The notes: generated by a model from the letters alone, not told the origin. Positions 21,956 through 30,334 are shown, counted from the stretch's first letter. The stretch: 33,004 nt of DNA from Candidatus Woesearchaeota archaeon (GCA_016188175.1 JACPII010000017.1:1-33004); one strand, 5' to 3'. Made by a program: numbers and translations.

Positions 21956-24900
21956 GTGGCAAAGAAAAAGGGAAGTGATGTTCTCCATTATGCCGCTGTC
22001 GGCATAGTTTCTGTCGCGTTATTTTCTGTGATCATCAATTATGGCAGTTTCTGGGGAAGTTTAGACGATTCAGTCACCGGCAAAGCCATATTCCAGGATC
22101 CAGCTCAACCGGCCCAGCCTGGAGGGGATAAGGGGAAGCTCCAGGAACAAACAAACTCCAAAGGGTATATCATTGAGCTTAAAGGGAAGCCTCTCCTTGG
22201 AGGGCAGCAAACAGGACAGCAATCTGCGCAAAGCGCCGGCGTGCAAATCTTTGGAGAAGATACTGCCAGCCCCCAAGCAACTTCAAGATCACAAGGCTCC
22301 GAGCAATTGGTTCCCAGCACGCCTCCGATATGGCCCGGATCATCCAAATCAAAGCTCCTGTCCGAGCATGCACAGGCAAAAGAAGAGATATTTACTAGGC
22401 TGGGAACACAAAATGAGATTACGGGAAACGCTGTCGGCAACGAAGGAAGGAGAATCCTTTTGGGGGAGTATTTCAATACATTCAATGGGATGGCATTGGA
22501 TATTTCCGATGAAGAGGCAGTGATAATATCTGCATTGCCGATGGTAAAAAGGGTCGTTCCCAATCTAAGGGTTGAAGTTATGACGATGGATTCTATCCCT
22601 TTGATTAAGGCAGACAAGGCATGGCTGGTTGATGCTGACGGAAATAATTGCCAGGATTCCGGAAAAGAATGCCTGACGGGGAAGGGGGTCACGATCGGGA
22701 TTATTGATACAGGCGTTGATAATACCCATCCGGATTTAGGCGGCTGCCCTCCAAAACCATTGAATTACAGCGCAGCTGCTATAATATGCCAGAATTCTCC
22801 CTGCATTGCGGATGAGTCATTGGTCATATCAAGAGATAATATCTGGGGTCAGGCTGAGCCAAACCAGCCGAATACCATTGACTATTACTGCAAAGATGGC
22901 AGAATTGGCAATTATTTGACTGATGAGAGCATAGACTCCATTACTGTCACTGACTTAAAAGGGGATAGTTTTGAGCAGGGGGACAGCATCAATGCAAGCG
23001 TTAAGGTATATTGTTACAGCCCAGATGATAATCTCAGCATCGTTTACCAAAACGAAAACAGGAATTTTACCGTCCTGAAATCGTTTATTTGCAATGGCAG
23101 CCGGCAATTTGAGGAATTCAGCTATATATTTAATCTAGACAATACCGATGGATACCATGTCATCAGGGCTGTCTTTCAGTATAATGGCAACCCAGCTGCA
23201 ACGTGCGGAAAGGGGAGATATGATGACAATGATGATATTGTCCTTGAGGTTAATCGCCCAACTATCTTGGAAATCCCCGAATCGGGGCCATGTGATAAAG
23301 TAATCGGAGGGTATGATTTTGTAAATTATGATAATGACCCGATGGATGACCACGGCCACGGAACCCATGTCGCTGCAACCGCTTCCGGAAACGGAATCTT
23401 GAAGGGAGTGGCACCTGATGCAAAGGTGTATGCTTACAAAGTCCTTAATGAGTATGGGGGCGGCTGGTGGAGCGATGTCATTGCTGCAATAGACAGAAGC
23501 ACTGACCCGAACATTGACGGGGATTTTTCTGACCATTTAGATATTATTAGCCTAAGCCTAGGGGGAGGCTGTTGGGATGGATACACCCCCTATTGCGGGC
23601 CGGATGACCCGCCTTCACAGGCAATCGATAATGCTGCACGGGCAGGGATTACTGCAGTTATTGCGGCAGGGAATTCGGGCTGGGAGGGCTCTATCGGGAC
23701 ACCGGGTACAGCAAGAGAGGCAATTACCGTTGGAGCGACATTCAAAGATGACTCCCTTGCAGGGTTCAGCTCTCAAGGGCCGGTAATTCCAAAGGGCAAA
23801 CAGTTTGCGCTCGTGAAACCTGATATTGTAGCTCAGGGAGTTGATATTTGCGCTGCTGAATTTGATTCATGGCTGATAAACAATAGGTGTTTTGACAACC
23901 AGCATATTGCCATTTCAGGGACAAGCATGGCAACTCCCCATGTTTCCGGGGTTGCTGCATTGCTCAAGCAAAAGGACAAATCGTTAACACCTCAGGAGAT
24001 AAAGATGATTTTACGGAGCAAAGCCAAGCCTTACGGCCCGGAACAAAACAACAATGTTTTTGGATACGGAAGGCTGGATGCATTACGCTCAGTCCAATTT
24101 GCAGGGAGCCCATCCATTGCAAGGATCACAACAAGCGGGCGGGTAAAAGGCAAGGTCATCGTTTCAGGGACGGCAAGCGGAAAATCCTTCAGGGATTATG
24201 AGCTGTTTTATGGGAAAGGAAAATTCCCCACAGAATGGGCACTCATCGCCAAGGGCAACACACCCGTTGAGAATGGCATCCTTGGCGAGCTGGACAATTC
24301 ACTTCTGCCCTCCGGCTTTACCTATCTGCGCCTCGTAGTCTCCAATGCCCAGGGAGAGCTTTCCGAAGATAAGAGCATTGTTTTTCCCGACCGGGTTGAC
24401 TATAACAAAGCTGGGGCAGTCTGCAATGAATTTCCGTGCATCGCTGACGAATCAAAGATAGGGGGAAGAGGCAATGCAGATACGCCAGAGCAAAACCAGC
24501 CGAATACCATCTCAACTCTCTGCGAAGATGGAAATGGAAGGGAGCGGCATTCTGTCGATAGCATAGCTGTCGAAAAGGTTCAGGGGACGAATTCCGTAAA
24601 AGTTAAGTTAAAAGTTTACTGCAAGATGTTCAGCAACCTTAACCTCGGCTATGCCGGCCCTGGAAAAGAGCTGGAGGTAAAGAGTACAGAGGTTTGCATA
24701 AAAGATGGCGAACGGGAATTGTCTTTTGAGCTGCCTCTCGATGAAAGTTATGGGTATCATGCCATCAGGGCTTCTCTCCAATATGGGGGAAGTTATGATG
24801 CTGCCTGCGGAGAAGGGGAGATTGACGATAATGATGATATTGTGCTTAACATCCAGCCTCCCTGCACCGATTCTGACAAAGGAAAAGATTACCATACATT

Positions 24901-25876
24901 CGGCTTCGTCACCATCAACGGAATAAAGAAAAATGACACCTGCATTTCTGATGGCGGGGCTTTTACAGCAGTTGAAGAGAATTTCTGTGACGGGGATACT
25001 GCAAACTCCGAAAGATTTACCTGCGAATATGGGTGTGAAACTGATGGCGAGGGCAGTTATATAGGGCGATGCAATGGGAATGGAGCACTCCTGAGGTGCA
25101 ATGACTCTGATGGAGATTATGCTTACCGGAAGGGAAAAGTCAGCGCCTGGAAAGTTACCCTTGACGGCGAGGAAGAGAAATATTCCAAAACGGATTATTG
25201 CAGCGGCGGTGATGCAGTCGAATGGACCTGCATCCAAAATAAATTCAGTTTTAATAAGAAAAGCTGCAAAACAACATGCGAAAATGGCGCCTGCTTGGGT
25301 TACTGCAATGATACTGACGGCGACAATGCGTTTGCCAAGGGCGAAGTGGATTATAATGGAAACATTTATACCGACGAATGCAGCCCTTCGGGAACTGAGG
25401 TTTTTGAAAAAACCTGCTTCAGGGGCGCTCTCCTGAACAAACCGACGAACTGCCCCAATGGCTGCGAGCAGGGTGCATGCAGGCAAAGCACCTGCACCGA
25501 TTCTGATGGGAATGCGCCCATGGTAAAGGGGTTTGTAACTCTTAATGGGATAAAATATCATGATAAATGCACATCTGACAAAGGATCTGTGATTGAACAG
25601 ACGTGCAGGGCAGATAATACAAGAAATGCCTACCCATCGAGATGTGAAAATGGCTGTGCGGATGAGGCATGCCAGCCAAGGACCTGTTCAGACTCTGACG
25701 GAGACAATATCTTCTCGTGGGGAAGCGTGACCTTCAACGGAAAGGAATTCCAGGACAAATGCGCAACCTCAACAAAGATTACTGAACAATTGTGCACCAA
25801 GGATAATTTAAGAACCACAAAAACAGCGGTCTGCCCAAACAAGAAGCTATGCTCAAGGAATAAATGCCTTAAATAA
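21956..25876 (+). CDS. Subtilisin-like (S8) surface protease with duplicated insert domain and Cys-rich repeats
   Basis: The protein has 1306 residues and starts at GTG, placed by the TATA box. Residues 10-30 are a membrane segment or signal; TGKAIF and ITGNAVG occur in the pro-region. The S8 triad is complete: Asp251 (GIIDTGVDNTHPD), His468 (DDHGHGTHVAA) and Ser657 (GTSMATPHVSG), with oxyanion Asn573. Between Asp and His lies an insert of about 165 residues (270-434) with PCIADES, QPNTI, KVYC and DDNDDIVL; a second copy of this domain occurs at 816-968 after the catalytic domain. Residues 970-1306 contain five Cys-rich repeats starting CxDSDG or CxDTDG (Cys970, 1048, 1117, 1180, 1244). No second membrane segment is visible. 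It probably processes surface or host proteins outside the cell. The protease call is firm; substrate and insert function are unknown. Confidence 0.92.
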   Translation: MAKKKGSDVLHYAAVGIVSVALFSVIINYGSFWGSLDDSVTGKAIFQDPAQPAQPGGDKGKLQEQTNSKGYIIELKGKPLLGGQQTGQQSAQSAGVQIFGEDTASPQATSRSQGSEQLVPSTPPIWPGSSKSKLLSEHAQAKEEIFTRLGTQNEITGNAVGNEGRRILLGEYFNTFNGMALDISDEEAVIISALPMVKRVVPNLRVEVMTMDSIPLIKADKAWLVDADGNNCQDSGKECLTGKGVTIGIIDTGVDNTHPDLGGCPPKPLNYSAAAIICQNSPCIADESLVISRDNIWGQAEPNQPNTIDYYCKDGRIGNYLTDESIDSITVTDLKGDSFEQGDSINASVKVYCYSPDDNLSIVYQNENRNFTVLKSFICNGSRQFEEFSYIFNLDNTDGYHVIRAVFQYNGNPAATCGKGRYDDNDDIVLEVNRPTILEIPESGPCDKVIGGYDFVNYDNDPMDDHGHGTHVAATASGNGILKGVAPDAKVYAYKVLNEYGGGWWSDVIAAIDRSTDPNIDGDFSDHLDIISLSLGGGCWDGYTPYCGPDDPPSQAIDNAARAGITAVIAAGNSGWEGSIGTPGTAREAITVGATFKDDSLAGFSSQGPVIPKGKQFALVKPDIVAQGVDICAAEFDSWLINNRCFDNQHIAISGTSMATPHVSGVAALLKQKDKSLTPQEIKMILRSKAKPYGPEQNNNVFGYGRLDALRSVQFAGSPSIARITTSGRVKGKVIVSGTASGKSFRDYELFYGKGKFPTEWALIAKGNTPVENGILGELDNSLLPSGFTYLRLVVSNAQGELSEDKSIVFPDRVDYNKAGAVCNEFPCIADESKIGGRGNADTPEQNQPNTISTLCEDGNGRERHSVDSIAVEKVQGTNSVKVKLKVYCKMFSNLNLGYAGPGKELEVKSTEVCIKDGERELSFELPLDESYGYHAIRASLQYGGSYDAACGEGEIDDNDDIVLNIQPPCTDSDKGKDYHTFGFVTINGIKKNDTCISDGGAFTAVEENFCDGDTANSERFTCEYGCETDGEGSYIGRCNGNGALLRCNDSDGDYAYRKGKVSAWKVTLDGEEEKYSKTDYCSGGDAVEWTCIQNKFSFNKKSCKTTCENGACLGYCNDTDGDNAFAKGEVDYNGNIYTDECSPSGTEVFEKTCFRGALLNKPTNCPNGCEQGACRQSTCTDSDGNAPMVKGFVTLNGIKYHDKCTSDKGSVIEQTCRADNTRNAYPSRCENGCADEACQPRTCSDSDGDNIFSWGSVTFNGKEFQDKCATSTKITEQLCTKDNLRTTKTAVCPNKKLCSRNKCLK

Positions 25877-25920
25877 TCCCTTCTTTTTTCTAGGGGCGCA
25901 TAAACGTGTTTGCCTTTTAC

Positions 25921-25970
25921 AAATTAGAAGGCGAAATCTATTATGCGTAACTGCTGTCGCATTCTAATTT
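25921..25970. repeat. Hairpin repeat G, copy 1
   Basis: AAATTAGAA (25921-25929) pairs exactly with TTCTAATTT (25962-25970). The 41-base core GAAGGCGAAATCTATT...TTCTAA recurs at 32894 with six differences. It lies ten bases before the TATA box of the A24 peptidase gene. Confidence 0.8.
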
Positions 25971-25979
25971 TCAGCAACC

Positions 25980-25986
25980 TTTAAAT
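25980..25986 (+). promoter_or_regulatory. TATA-like box of the A24 peptidase gene
   Basis: TTTAAAT is centred about 27 bases before the ATG at 26010, following the hairpin repeat. Confidence 0.45.
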
Positions 25987-26009
25987 CCCGACGGCTTACC
26001 GGGAAGAGT

Positions 26010-26879
26010 ATGGCTGTCGAGCTCATCCTTTATGCGCTGGTGTTTGCCTGCCTGTGTGTTGCGACATACACCGACCTAAAAACGAGGGAAGTCCCTGACT
26101 GGCTGAGCTATGGGATGGTATTTTCCGGAGTGGGATTGAATCTCCTGGCAGCGATCGTTTATCGGGACTATACCATTATTGCAAGGTCATTGCTCGGCCT
26201 GGGGGCTTTTTTTGCTTTCGCTGCGCTGATGTTCTATTCCGGGCAGTGGGGCGGCGGTGATTCTAAGGTGCTGATGGGGATGGGAGCGATGCTTGGGCTG
26301 GATTGGCACCTTTCAGAATTCCCGTTCATGTTCAATTTTTTTGTGAATGTCCTTGTGGTTGGGGCGCTTTACGGGCTGGCGTGGAGTTTTGTCCTCATCC
26401 TGAGGAGCTTTCAGGGATTTCGGAAGGAGTTTAGGAGGCAGTGGCATAAACGGGCGTATAAACTTGTCCGCCTCTGGATAGGAATTTTTGGCGTCCTCTC
26501 CCTGATGGCTTTCCTTCTCACCGAAGGCGGCTTATCCAGGGTGATGGTGGCTCTTGCATATTCCGGGCTGGCCGTATCCTACGTACTCTGGGTTTCGATG
26601 AAGGCAGTCGAAAAAGCCTGCATGCTCCGCTCGGTGGAGCCTGCGAAACTTACTGAGGGGGATTGGATCGTGAGAGATATCCGATATCGGGGAAAATATA
26701 TCTGCGGGCCAAAGGATTTGGGAATCTCGAAGCCTGCGATAAGGGCGCTTGTTAGGTTATTCAAGATGGGAAAAATAAAAAAAGTGCTCATCAAAGAAGG
26801 AATCCCATTCGTCCCGAGCTTCTTGATCGCCTTTGGAGCCACGTTATTGCTGGGGAATGTGTTTTTGCTGTTTCTTTAA
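26010..26879 (+). CDS. Archaeal prepilin/preflagellin peptidase (A24 family)
   Basis: This multi-pass membrane aspartic protease removes class III signal peptides from archaellins or type IV pilins. Both catalytic Asp motifs are present: YTDLKTREVPDW near residues 20-31 and GGGDSKVLMG (the GxGD motif) near 86-95. At least six hydrophobic helices are seen, with a basic cytoplasmic loop (FRKEFRRQWHKRAYKLVR) near 133-152. After the fifth helix comes a soluble segment of about 80 residues (LTEGDWIVRDIRYRGKYICG) and a final helix. The total of 289 residues exceeds FlaK-like enzymes. No pilin or archaellin gene is in the window. The 3' end overlaps the convergent RibL-like gene by 36 bases. Confidence 0.88.
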   Translation: MAVELILYALVFACLCVATYTDLKTREVPDWLSYGMVFSGVGLNLLAAIVYRDYTIIARSLLGLGAFFAFAALMFYSGQWGGGDSKVLMGMGAMLGLDWHLSEFPFMFNFFVNVLVVGALYGLAWSFVLILRSFQGFRKEFRRQWHKRAYKLVRLWIGIFGVLSLMAFLLTEGGLSRVMVALAYSGLAVSYVLWVSMKAVEKACMLRSVEPAKLTEGDWIVRDIRYRGKYICGPKDLGISKPAIRALVRLFKMGKIKKVLIKEGIPFVPSFLIAFGATLLLGNVFLLFL

Positions 26880-27269
26880 TTTAGAACTTTTGAACATTTC
26901 AGGCTTAAACGGCTTAATTCTCACGATTACGGGGGTATAGCCTGGAACAGAAACGTTCCGGAGCACCTCTTCGTCAGAGGGCTTTTGGTCATACCCAAGG
27001 GCAAGGATGTCCGGCTTTCTTTCTTTGACGATGCTGAAAATATCGGCTGGGTTTCCGAGAAGGACTTCATCAGCAATACCTGCCGCCTTTACTTCCTGCA
27101 CGCGCTGATGCTCAGGATTTATGGGGTTTTTTCCCTTAAACTTCCTGATGTTTTCATCCCTTGCAACCACGACGATGAGGCTGTCTCCCCGTTTCCCTGC
27201 TTCCGCAAGATAGAAATGATGGCCGGGATGGACGCCATCAAAAGAGCCGAATGCCATTACGGTTTTCAT
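26844..27269 (-). CDS. ribL: FAD synthase / FMN adenylyltransferase-like cytidylyltransferase (RibL-like)
   Basis: The 141-residue protein carries the nucleotidyltransferase signature AFGSFDGVHPGHHFYLAEA with HxGH near residues 14-17, then VVVARDENIRKFKG, INPEHQRVQEV and LGYDQKPSDEEV. Archaeal RibL converts FMN and ATP or CTP to FAD-type cofactor. The ATG at 27269 is chosen; an upstream in-frame TTG gives MGTMKTV. A TATA-like TTTTTTAA lies about 28 bases upstream. The C-terminus is basic (KSSKLKKQQK). Its last 36 bases overlap the end of the A24 peptidase gene on the other strand. A glycerol-3-phosphate cytidylyltransferase-like role is the main alternative. Confidence 0.85.
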   Translation of the reverse strand: MKTVMAFGSFDGVHPGHHFYLAEAGKRGDSLIVVVARDENIRKFKGKNPINPEHQRVQEVKAAGIADEVLLGNPADIFSIVKERKPDILALGYDQKPSDEEVLRNVSVPGYTPVIVRIKPFKPEMFKSSKLKKQQKHIPQQ

Positions 27270-27309
27270 GGTTCCCAATCATCATCAATCCCTTAAAAAA
27301 TTTACCCCT

Positions 27310-27488
27310 GACAGGCTCTGTCCTGAATCTCGCATTCGCTCGGGTTAGCAGCTTCAAAGTTCTAGCCCATATTCCATGAATTCTGACATTCTCCGAAGGA
27401 GCCAACCCTCTTGTCAGCCAGATGGAACAATCGATTGAACTTTGACCTTAGGCTGCTAACCTCCATTCAGGACAGGGCCCCCCCTGTC
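27310..27488. repeat. Long imperfect inverted repeat F
   Basis: Left arm segments GACAGG, TGTCCTGAAT, GGTTAGCAGC (27343-27352) and TCAAAGTTC (27354-27362) pair in order with GAACTTTGA (27437-27445), GCTGCTAACC (27452-27461), ATTCAGGACA and CCTGTC (27483-27488). The outer edge reaches the stop codon of the fibrillarin gene, so the hairpin may act as its 3' end or terminator. Confidence 0.8.
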
Positions 27489-28155
27489 ATTTTCTCTTCT
27501 GCTTGCAGATAAAGAACGCATGGTCCATCTCGAAGGGCTCGAGAGTCCGCACGTCGACGATGGTCAACGACTGCTCGAGAACATTGTGGACTTGGGTAAA
27601 AATGTCCCTTGGCCTTTTGGTCACGTCAATGCTCCTTGCCTTGACTGCAAGAAGGGCGTAACCGTCGTCCTTGAGGAATGCTTTAATGTTCTTCAAAAAG
27701 ATGTCAACCTGGTTCCTTTGGGCGATGTCCTGGTAGAGGATGTCGGGAGCACAAACCCGGGGGGCAAAGAGTTCCGGCCGATTGGCATCTGCGAGGATGG
27801 GGGCAATATTTTTCCGCTCTTCAGCCAGAAATACGAGCTCGCGCATGACTCTTGGCGCAAAATCAACGGCAAAAACGAGGCCTTCCTTTCCAACAATATC
27901 GCTGACGTGGCTTACCGTCGTACCGGTCGAAGACCCCAGGTAGAGGACAACATGGCCCCTGCGCATGAAGATGTTCTGGCAGCCCTTAAAGAGCGCTGCG
28001 CAGAGCTTTGAGCGCCTCGGGTTCCATTCGCGATACTCCTTCCCATTTTCTTTAACAAGAGCTTCGTCATAAACTTTTTTCCCGGGGCTTAAGTTAAGAG
28101 TATACCTCTTTCTCCTGCTGTCCTCATACACCTCAAAAATATTCGACGGCTTCAT
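27487..28155 (-). CDS. flpA: Fibrillarin-like rRNA/tRNA 2'-O-methyltransferase
   Basis: Fibrillarin is the SAM-dependent catalytic subunit of box C/D RNPs and methylates ribose 2'-OH at sites set by guide RNAs. The 222-residue protein shows YTLNLSPGKKVYDE, EYREWNPRRSKLCAAL, the SAM-binding VVLYLGSSTGTTVSHVSDIV, VFAVDFAPRVMREL, ADANRPELF and DILYQDIAQRNQVDIFLKN, all typical. Length is normal. It overlaps the upstream Nop5 gene by four bases (ATGA), so translation is coupled. It would work with Nop5 and L7Ae, both present in the window. Confidence 0.96.
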   Translation of the reverse strand: MKPSNIFEVYEDSRRKRYTLNLSPGKKVYDEALVKENGKEYREWNPRRSKLCAALFKGCQNIFMRRGHVVLYLGSSTGTTVSHVSDIVGKEGLVFAVDFAPRVMRELVFLAEERKNIAPILADANRPELFAPRVCAPDILYQDIAQRNQVDIFLKNIKAFLKDDGYALLAVKARSIDVTKRPRDIFTQVHNVLEQSLTIVDVRTLEPFEMDHAFFICKQKRK

Positions 28156-29096
28156 GAGAACCTCCTCTGGACTTCTTCGAGGAGCTTATCACCGATAAAT
28201 TTTCCTTTAAAGTAGTCCATTTTCACTGCAAGAGACATTTTATCGGCCAATGCCCGCGCTATTTTTCCGTGCAGCGCCTGAGGTGCTGAAGCGATAAGGG
28301 GGTGATGGGCGATATAGCCGTGCCTGGGGGACTTTGCGCCGGTTTTCATATGGCGAAAAAGGGCTTTTTCTGCGCCAAGGATCTGGATGGTCGATGCAGG
28401 AAACTCCATAAGGTTCTTCAGCGATCCCGCCTGCTCAAGCAGCCGCGCCCCGATCAGGAACCCCGCAATGGCGGTGAGATTCGGGCAGATCTTTTTCATG
28501 AGCTGCTCGAGATAGGCCTCCTGCCTTTTTTTAGCATCCTGGAGGGCATGGATGTCCTTTGCAAGCTGCTGGATTATACCGACATCGACAGGTCCAAGGC
28601 TGATCCCCATATTATTTTTTGATGGGATGCCCAGAGATTTGAAAAGCTCCTCTTTTGACTGGAGGATAACTGATTGGACAAACTGCCCATTGTCCTGCAT
28701 GGCCCGCTCCCCTTCAGGATTGTAGAGGGCATACCATTCCCGAAGCCTGCTGATGAGCCTGTTGATAGACAACGAAAGCTCATCGACGGCATTTACTGCC
28801 TGGAGGATGAGCATGTCCTCCCCGGTGTTCTGCCTGACCTGCCCCTTGGTCAATTCTTTGTTGAGAAGATGGAACGAGGGATAATATTCTCTTCTTGCGA
28901 GGAGCCTGAGGAATACGTGCTGCTTTTCGGGTGGAAGCGGCTCCGAGGCTGGGAATTCTTTTTTTACCCTTTCTTCTGCAGCCTGCTTTTCTTTCCATTG
29001 GCCAATATCACCAAAAGGGATGTGCTTGACCAATCGGACCTGCTCGTCAAGGATAAAGGCTCCAAGAATGCACGTCGTAAAATAGTTTTTTGCCAT
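28152..29096 (-). CDS. nop5: Nop5/Nop56-58 family box C/D RNP scaffold
   Basis: Nop5 bridges fibrillarin and L7Ae on guide RNA. The 314-residue protein has an N-terminal fibrillarin-binding region, a coiled coil around DIHALQDAKKRQEAYLEQLM, and the Nop domain: CPNLTAIAGFLIGARLLEQA, LGAEKALFRHMKTGAKSPRH, HPLIASAPQALHGKIARALA and ADKMSLAVKMDYFKG. The C-terminal Lys-rich tail of larger homologues is absent, as in compact archaeal forms. It begins eight bases after the SAM hydroxide adenosyltransferase gene and overlaps fibrillarin by four, so the three form one operon. Confidence 0.95.
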   Translation of the reverse strand: MAKNYFTTCILGAFILDEQVRLVKHIPFGDIGQWKEKQAAEERVKKEFPASEPLPPEKQHVFLRLLARREYYPSFHLLNKELTKGQVRQNTGEDMLILQAVNAVDELSLSINRLISRLREWYALYNPEGERAMQDNGQFVQSVILQSKEELFKSLGIPSKNNMGISLGPVDVGIIQQLAKDIHALQDAKKRQEAYLEQLMKKICPNLTAIAGFLIGARLLEQAGSLKNLMEFPASTIQILGAEKALFRHMKTGAKSPRHGYIAHHPLIASAPQALHGKIARALADKMSLAVKMDYFKGKFIGDKLLEEVQRRFS

Positions 29097-29104
29097 GTTC
29101 CTGG

Positions 29105-29911
29105 TTATACCCCGGTAAATGTTACTTTGGCTCCCTGGCCGACCCCATAGTTGGTAGAAAAATTACCCATGTTAATGGCTGCTTCGATACGCAAATAATC
29201 ATCTTTCATAATCAGCGGCTTTCCTTTCGGAACCTCTCCAAATGTTTCGACAAAAGGGAATTTAATGGATCCTCCATCCGATCCCATTAATACCTGCTGG
29301 TGCTTTTGGAGCCCCATTTGATCCCAAACTTCATGCCGAATGTTAAAGTGCAGCGAGCCAAACTTGTTGACGTGAATGACTTCAGCAAGGATTTTCCCAT
29401 TCCTGCATTCAGCTTCTTCATAGGGGGCTTTGGCTAAGTCATGAAAGCTTAGCTCAGGGCCAAATTCTTCCATGGGGGTTCCTTTTGAAAGATGGGCAGC
29501 TGCCGGCATGAAAACGTCCCTTCCGTGGAAGATTGGAGAGACTGGCTGGTGCATGAGTTTTTGGTTAGAAATTTGGACAACTTTTTTACAGCCGCCAAGA
29601 ACCCGGGCTGCAGGTAATAAAATCCCATTGTCCGGGCCAATGAGGTAATCGCCACGGCTTGTTTGGATCATAATGCCCCTGCGCGGTGTGCCAACGCCCG
29701 GGTCAACAACAGCAACATGGCAGCCAACAGGAAGAAAATAAACGGTTTCCAGGGTTCTTGCGCCAGTGACAATATCAAAATCCGCAATGCCGTGCATCAG
29801 ATCGATAACTTTCGCCTCAGGGTTGATGGAAAATGCAACACCGTGCATGTTGCCGATGCCCTGGGTCTGGACTCCAAAGTCGGTCAGGATGCTGATAAAC
29901 GGCCTTTTCAT
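29105..29911 (-). CDS. SAM hydroxide adenosyltransferase (DUF62 / SAM hydrolase family)
   Basis: This family cleaves S-adenosylmethionine to adenosine and methionine with water (hydroxide) as nucleophile and is related to fluorinase/chlorinase. The 268-residue protein has ISILTDFG (Asp11 near the N-terminus), VIDLMHGIADFDIVTGART, VAVVDPGVGTPRRG, YLIGPDNGILLPAA and FHGRDVFMPAAAHLSKG, the standard family motifs in order. The C-terminal beta-barrel ends GVGQGAKVTF. A TATA-like box is 27 bases upstream and no ribosome binding site is seen, so it leads the operon with Nop5 and fibrillarin. Since fibrillarin consumes SAM, linkage to a SAM-cleaving enzyme is suggestive but not proof of joint action. 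Confidence 0.9.
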   Translation of the reverse strand: MKRPFISILTDFGVQTQGIGNMHGVAFSINPEAKVIDLMHGIADFDIVTGARTLETVYFLPVGCHVAVVDPGVGTPRRGIMIQTSRGDYLIGPDNGILLPAARVLGGCKKVVQISNQKLMHQPVSPIFHGRDVFMPAAAHLSKGTPMEEFGPELSFHDLAKAPYEEAECRNGKILAEVIHVNKFGSLHFNIRHEVWDQMGLQKHQQVLMGSDGGSIKFPFVETFGEVPKGKPLIMKDDYLRIEAAINMGNFSTNYGVGQGAKVTFTGV

Positions 29912-29933
29912 AGATTGCTGAGAAATGGCGGGT

Positions 29934-29942
29934 GTTTAAAAA
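29934..29942 (-). promoter_or_regulatory. TATA-like box of the SAM hydrolase/Nop5/fibrillarin operon
   Basis: On the minus strand this reads TTTTTAAAC, centred 27 bases before the ATG at 29911. Confidence 0.6.
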
Positions 29943-30066
29943 GATAACGAAGCAGGGGGGGCAACTGCGATAGTTCAAATGACTTATTACCGGCGGGAGA
30001 TTGGAAAAAACCAAGAGAGATAGATTGTTGATATGCGTGAAGCCCGTTCCATGCCTCATACCGACG

Positions 30067-30320
30067 GTCGCATTGAAAAGTCCTCGCTAACGCTCGGGTT
30101 GCCATCAAGCTCAGCTTGACTGTGATGCTCAAATGCTGACACGAAGAAATCCTCGAGATTTCTTGTGCCTCGCTCGCTACCGCTCGGAGGTTCTGAGAAA
30201 TTCAGTGGAATTTCTGGAACCACCTCGCTCCGTTGCAAAAAGGATGGCAACAGAAAATCTGTGGATTTTCTTGGTTGCGCTTGCTTCGCTCGGCAACAAC
30301 CTTCAACTTTTCAATGCGAC
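30067..30320. mobile_element. MITE-like element with 14 bp terminal inverted repeats and 10 bp target duplication
   Basis: The element is 254 bp long. Its ends GTCGCATTGAAAAG (30067-30080) and CTTTTCAATGCGAC (30307-30320) are perfect reverse complements. It is flanked on both sides by CATACCGACG (30057-30066 and 30321-30330), the signature of a transposition target-site duplication. Inside are several hairpins: GAAATC-CTCG-GATTTC-like near 30145, GAAATTC/GAATTTC near 30200, GTTGC/GCAAC around 30230-30250, GAAAATC/GATTTTC near 30255, and a GTTGCGCT...GGCAAC stem at 30276-30299 shared with 32693-32716. It has no transposase gene, so movement would need one elsewhere. Confidence 0.85.
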
Positions 30321-30334
30321 CATACCGACGAAAA

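Noticed and set aside
24608-25561. 317-codon minus-strand open frame within the S8 protease
   Set aside because: Antisense to the Cys-rich repeats of a well supported gene; the apparent hydrophobicity comes from reverse-complemented acidic and Asn codons.
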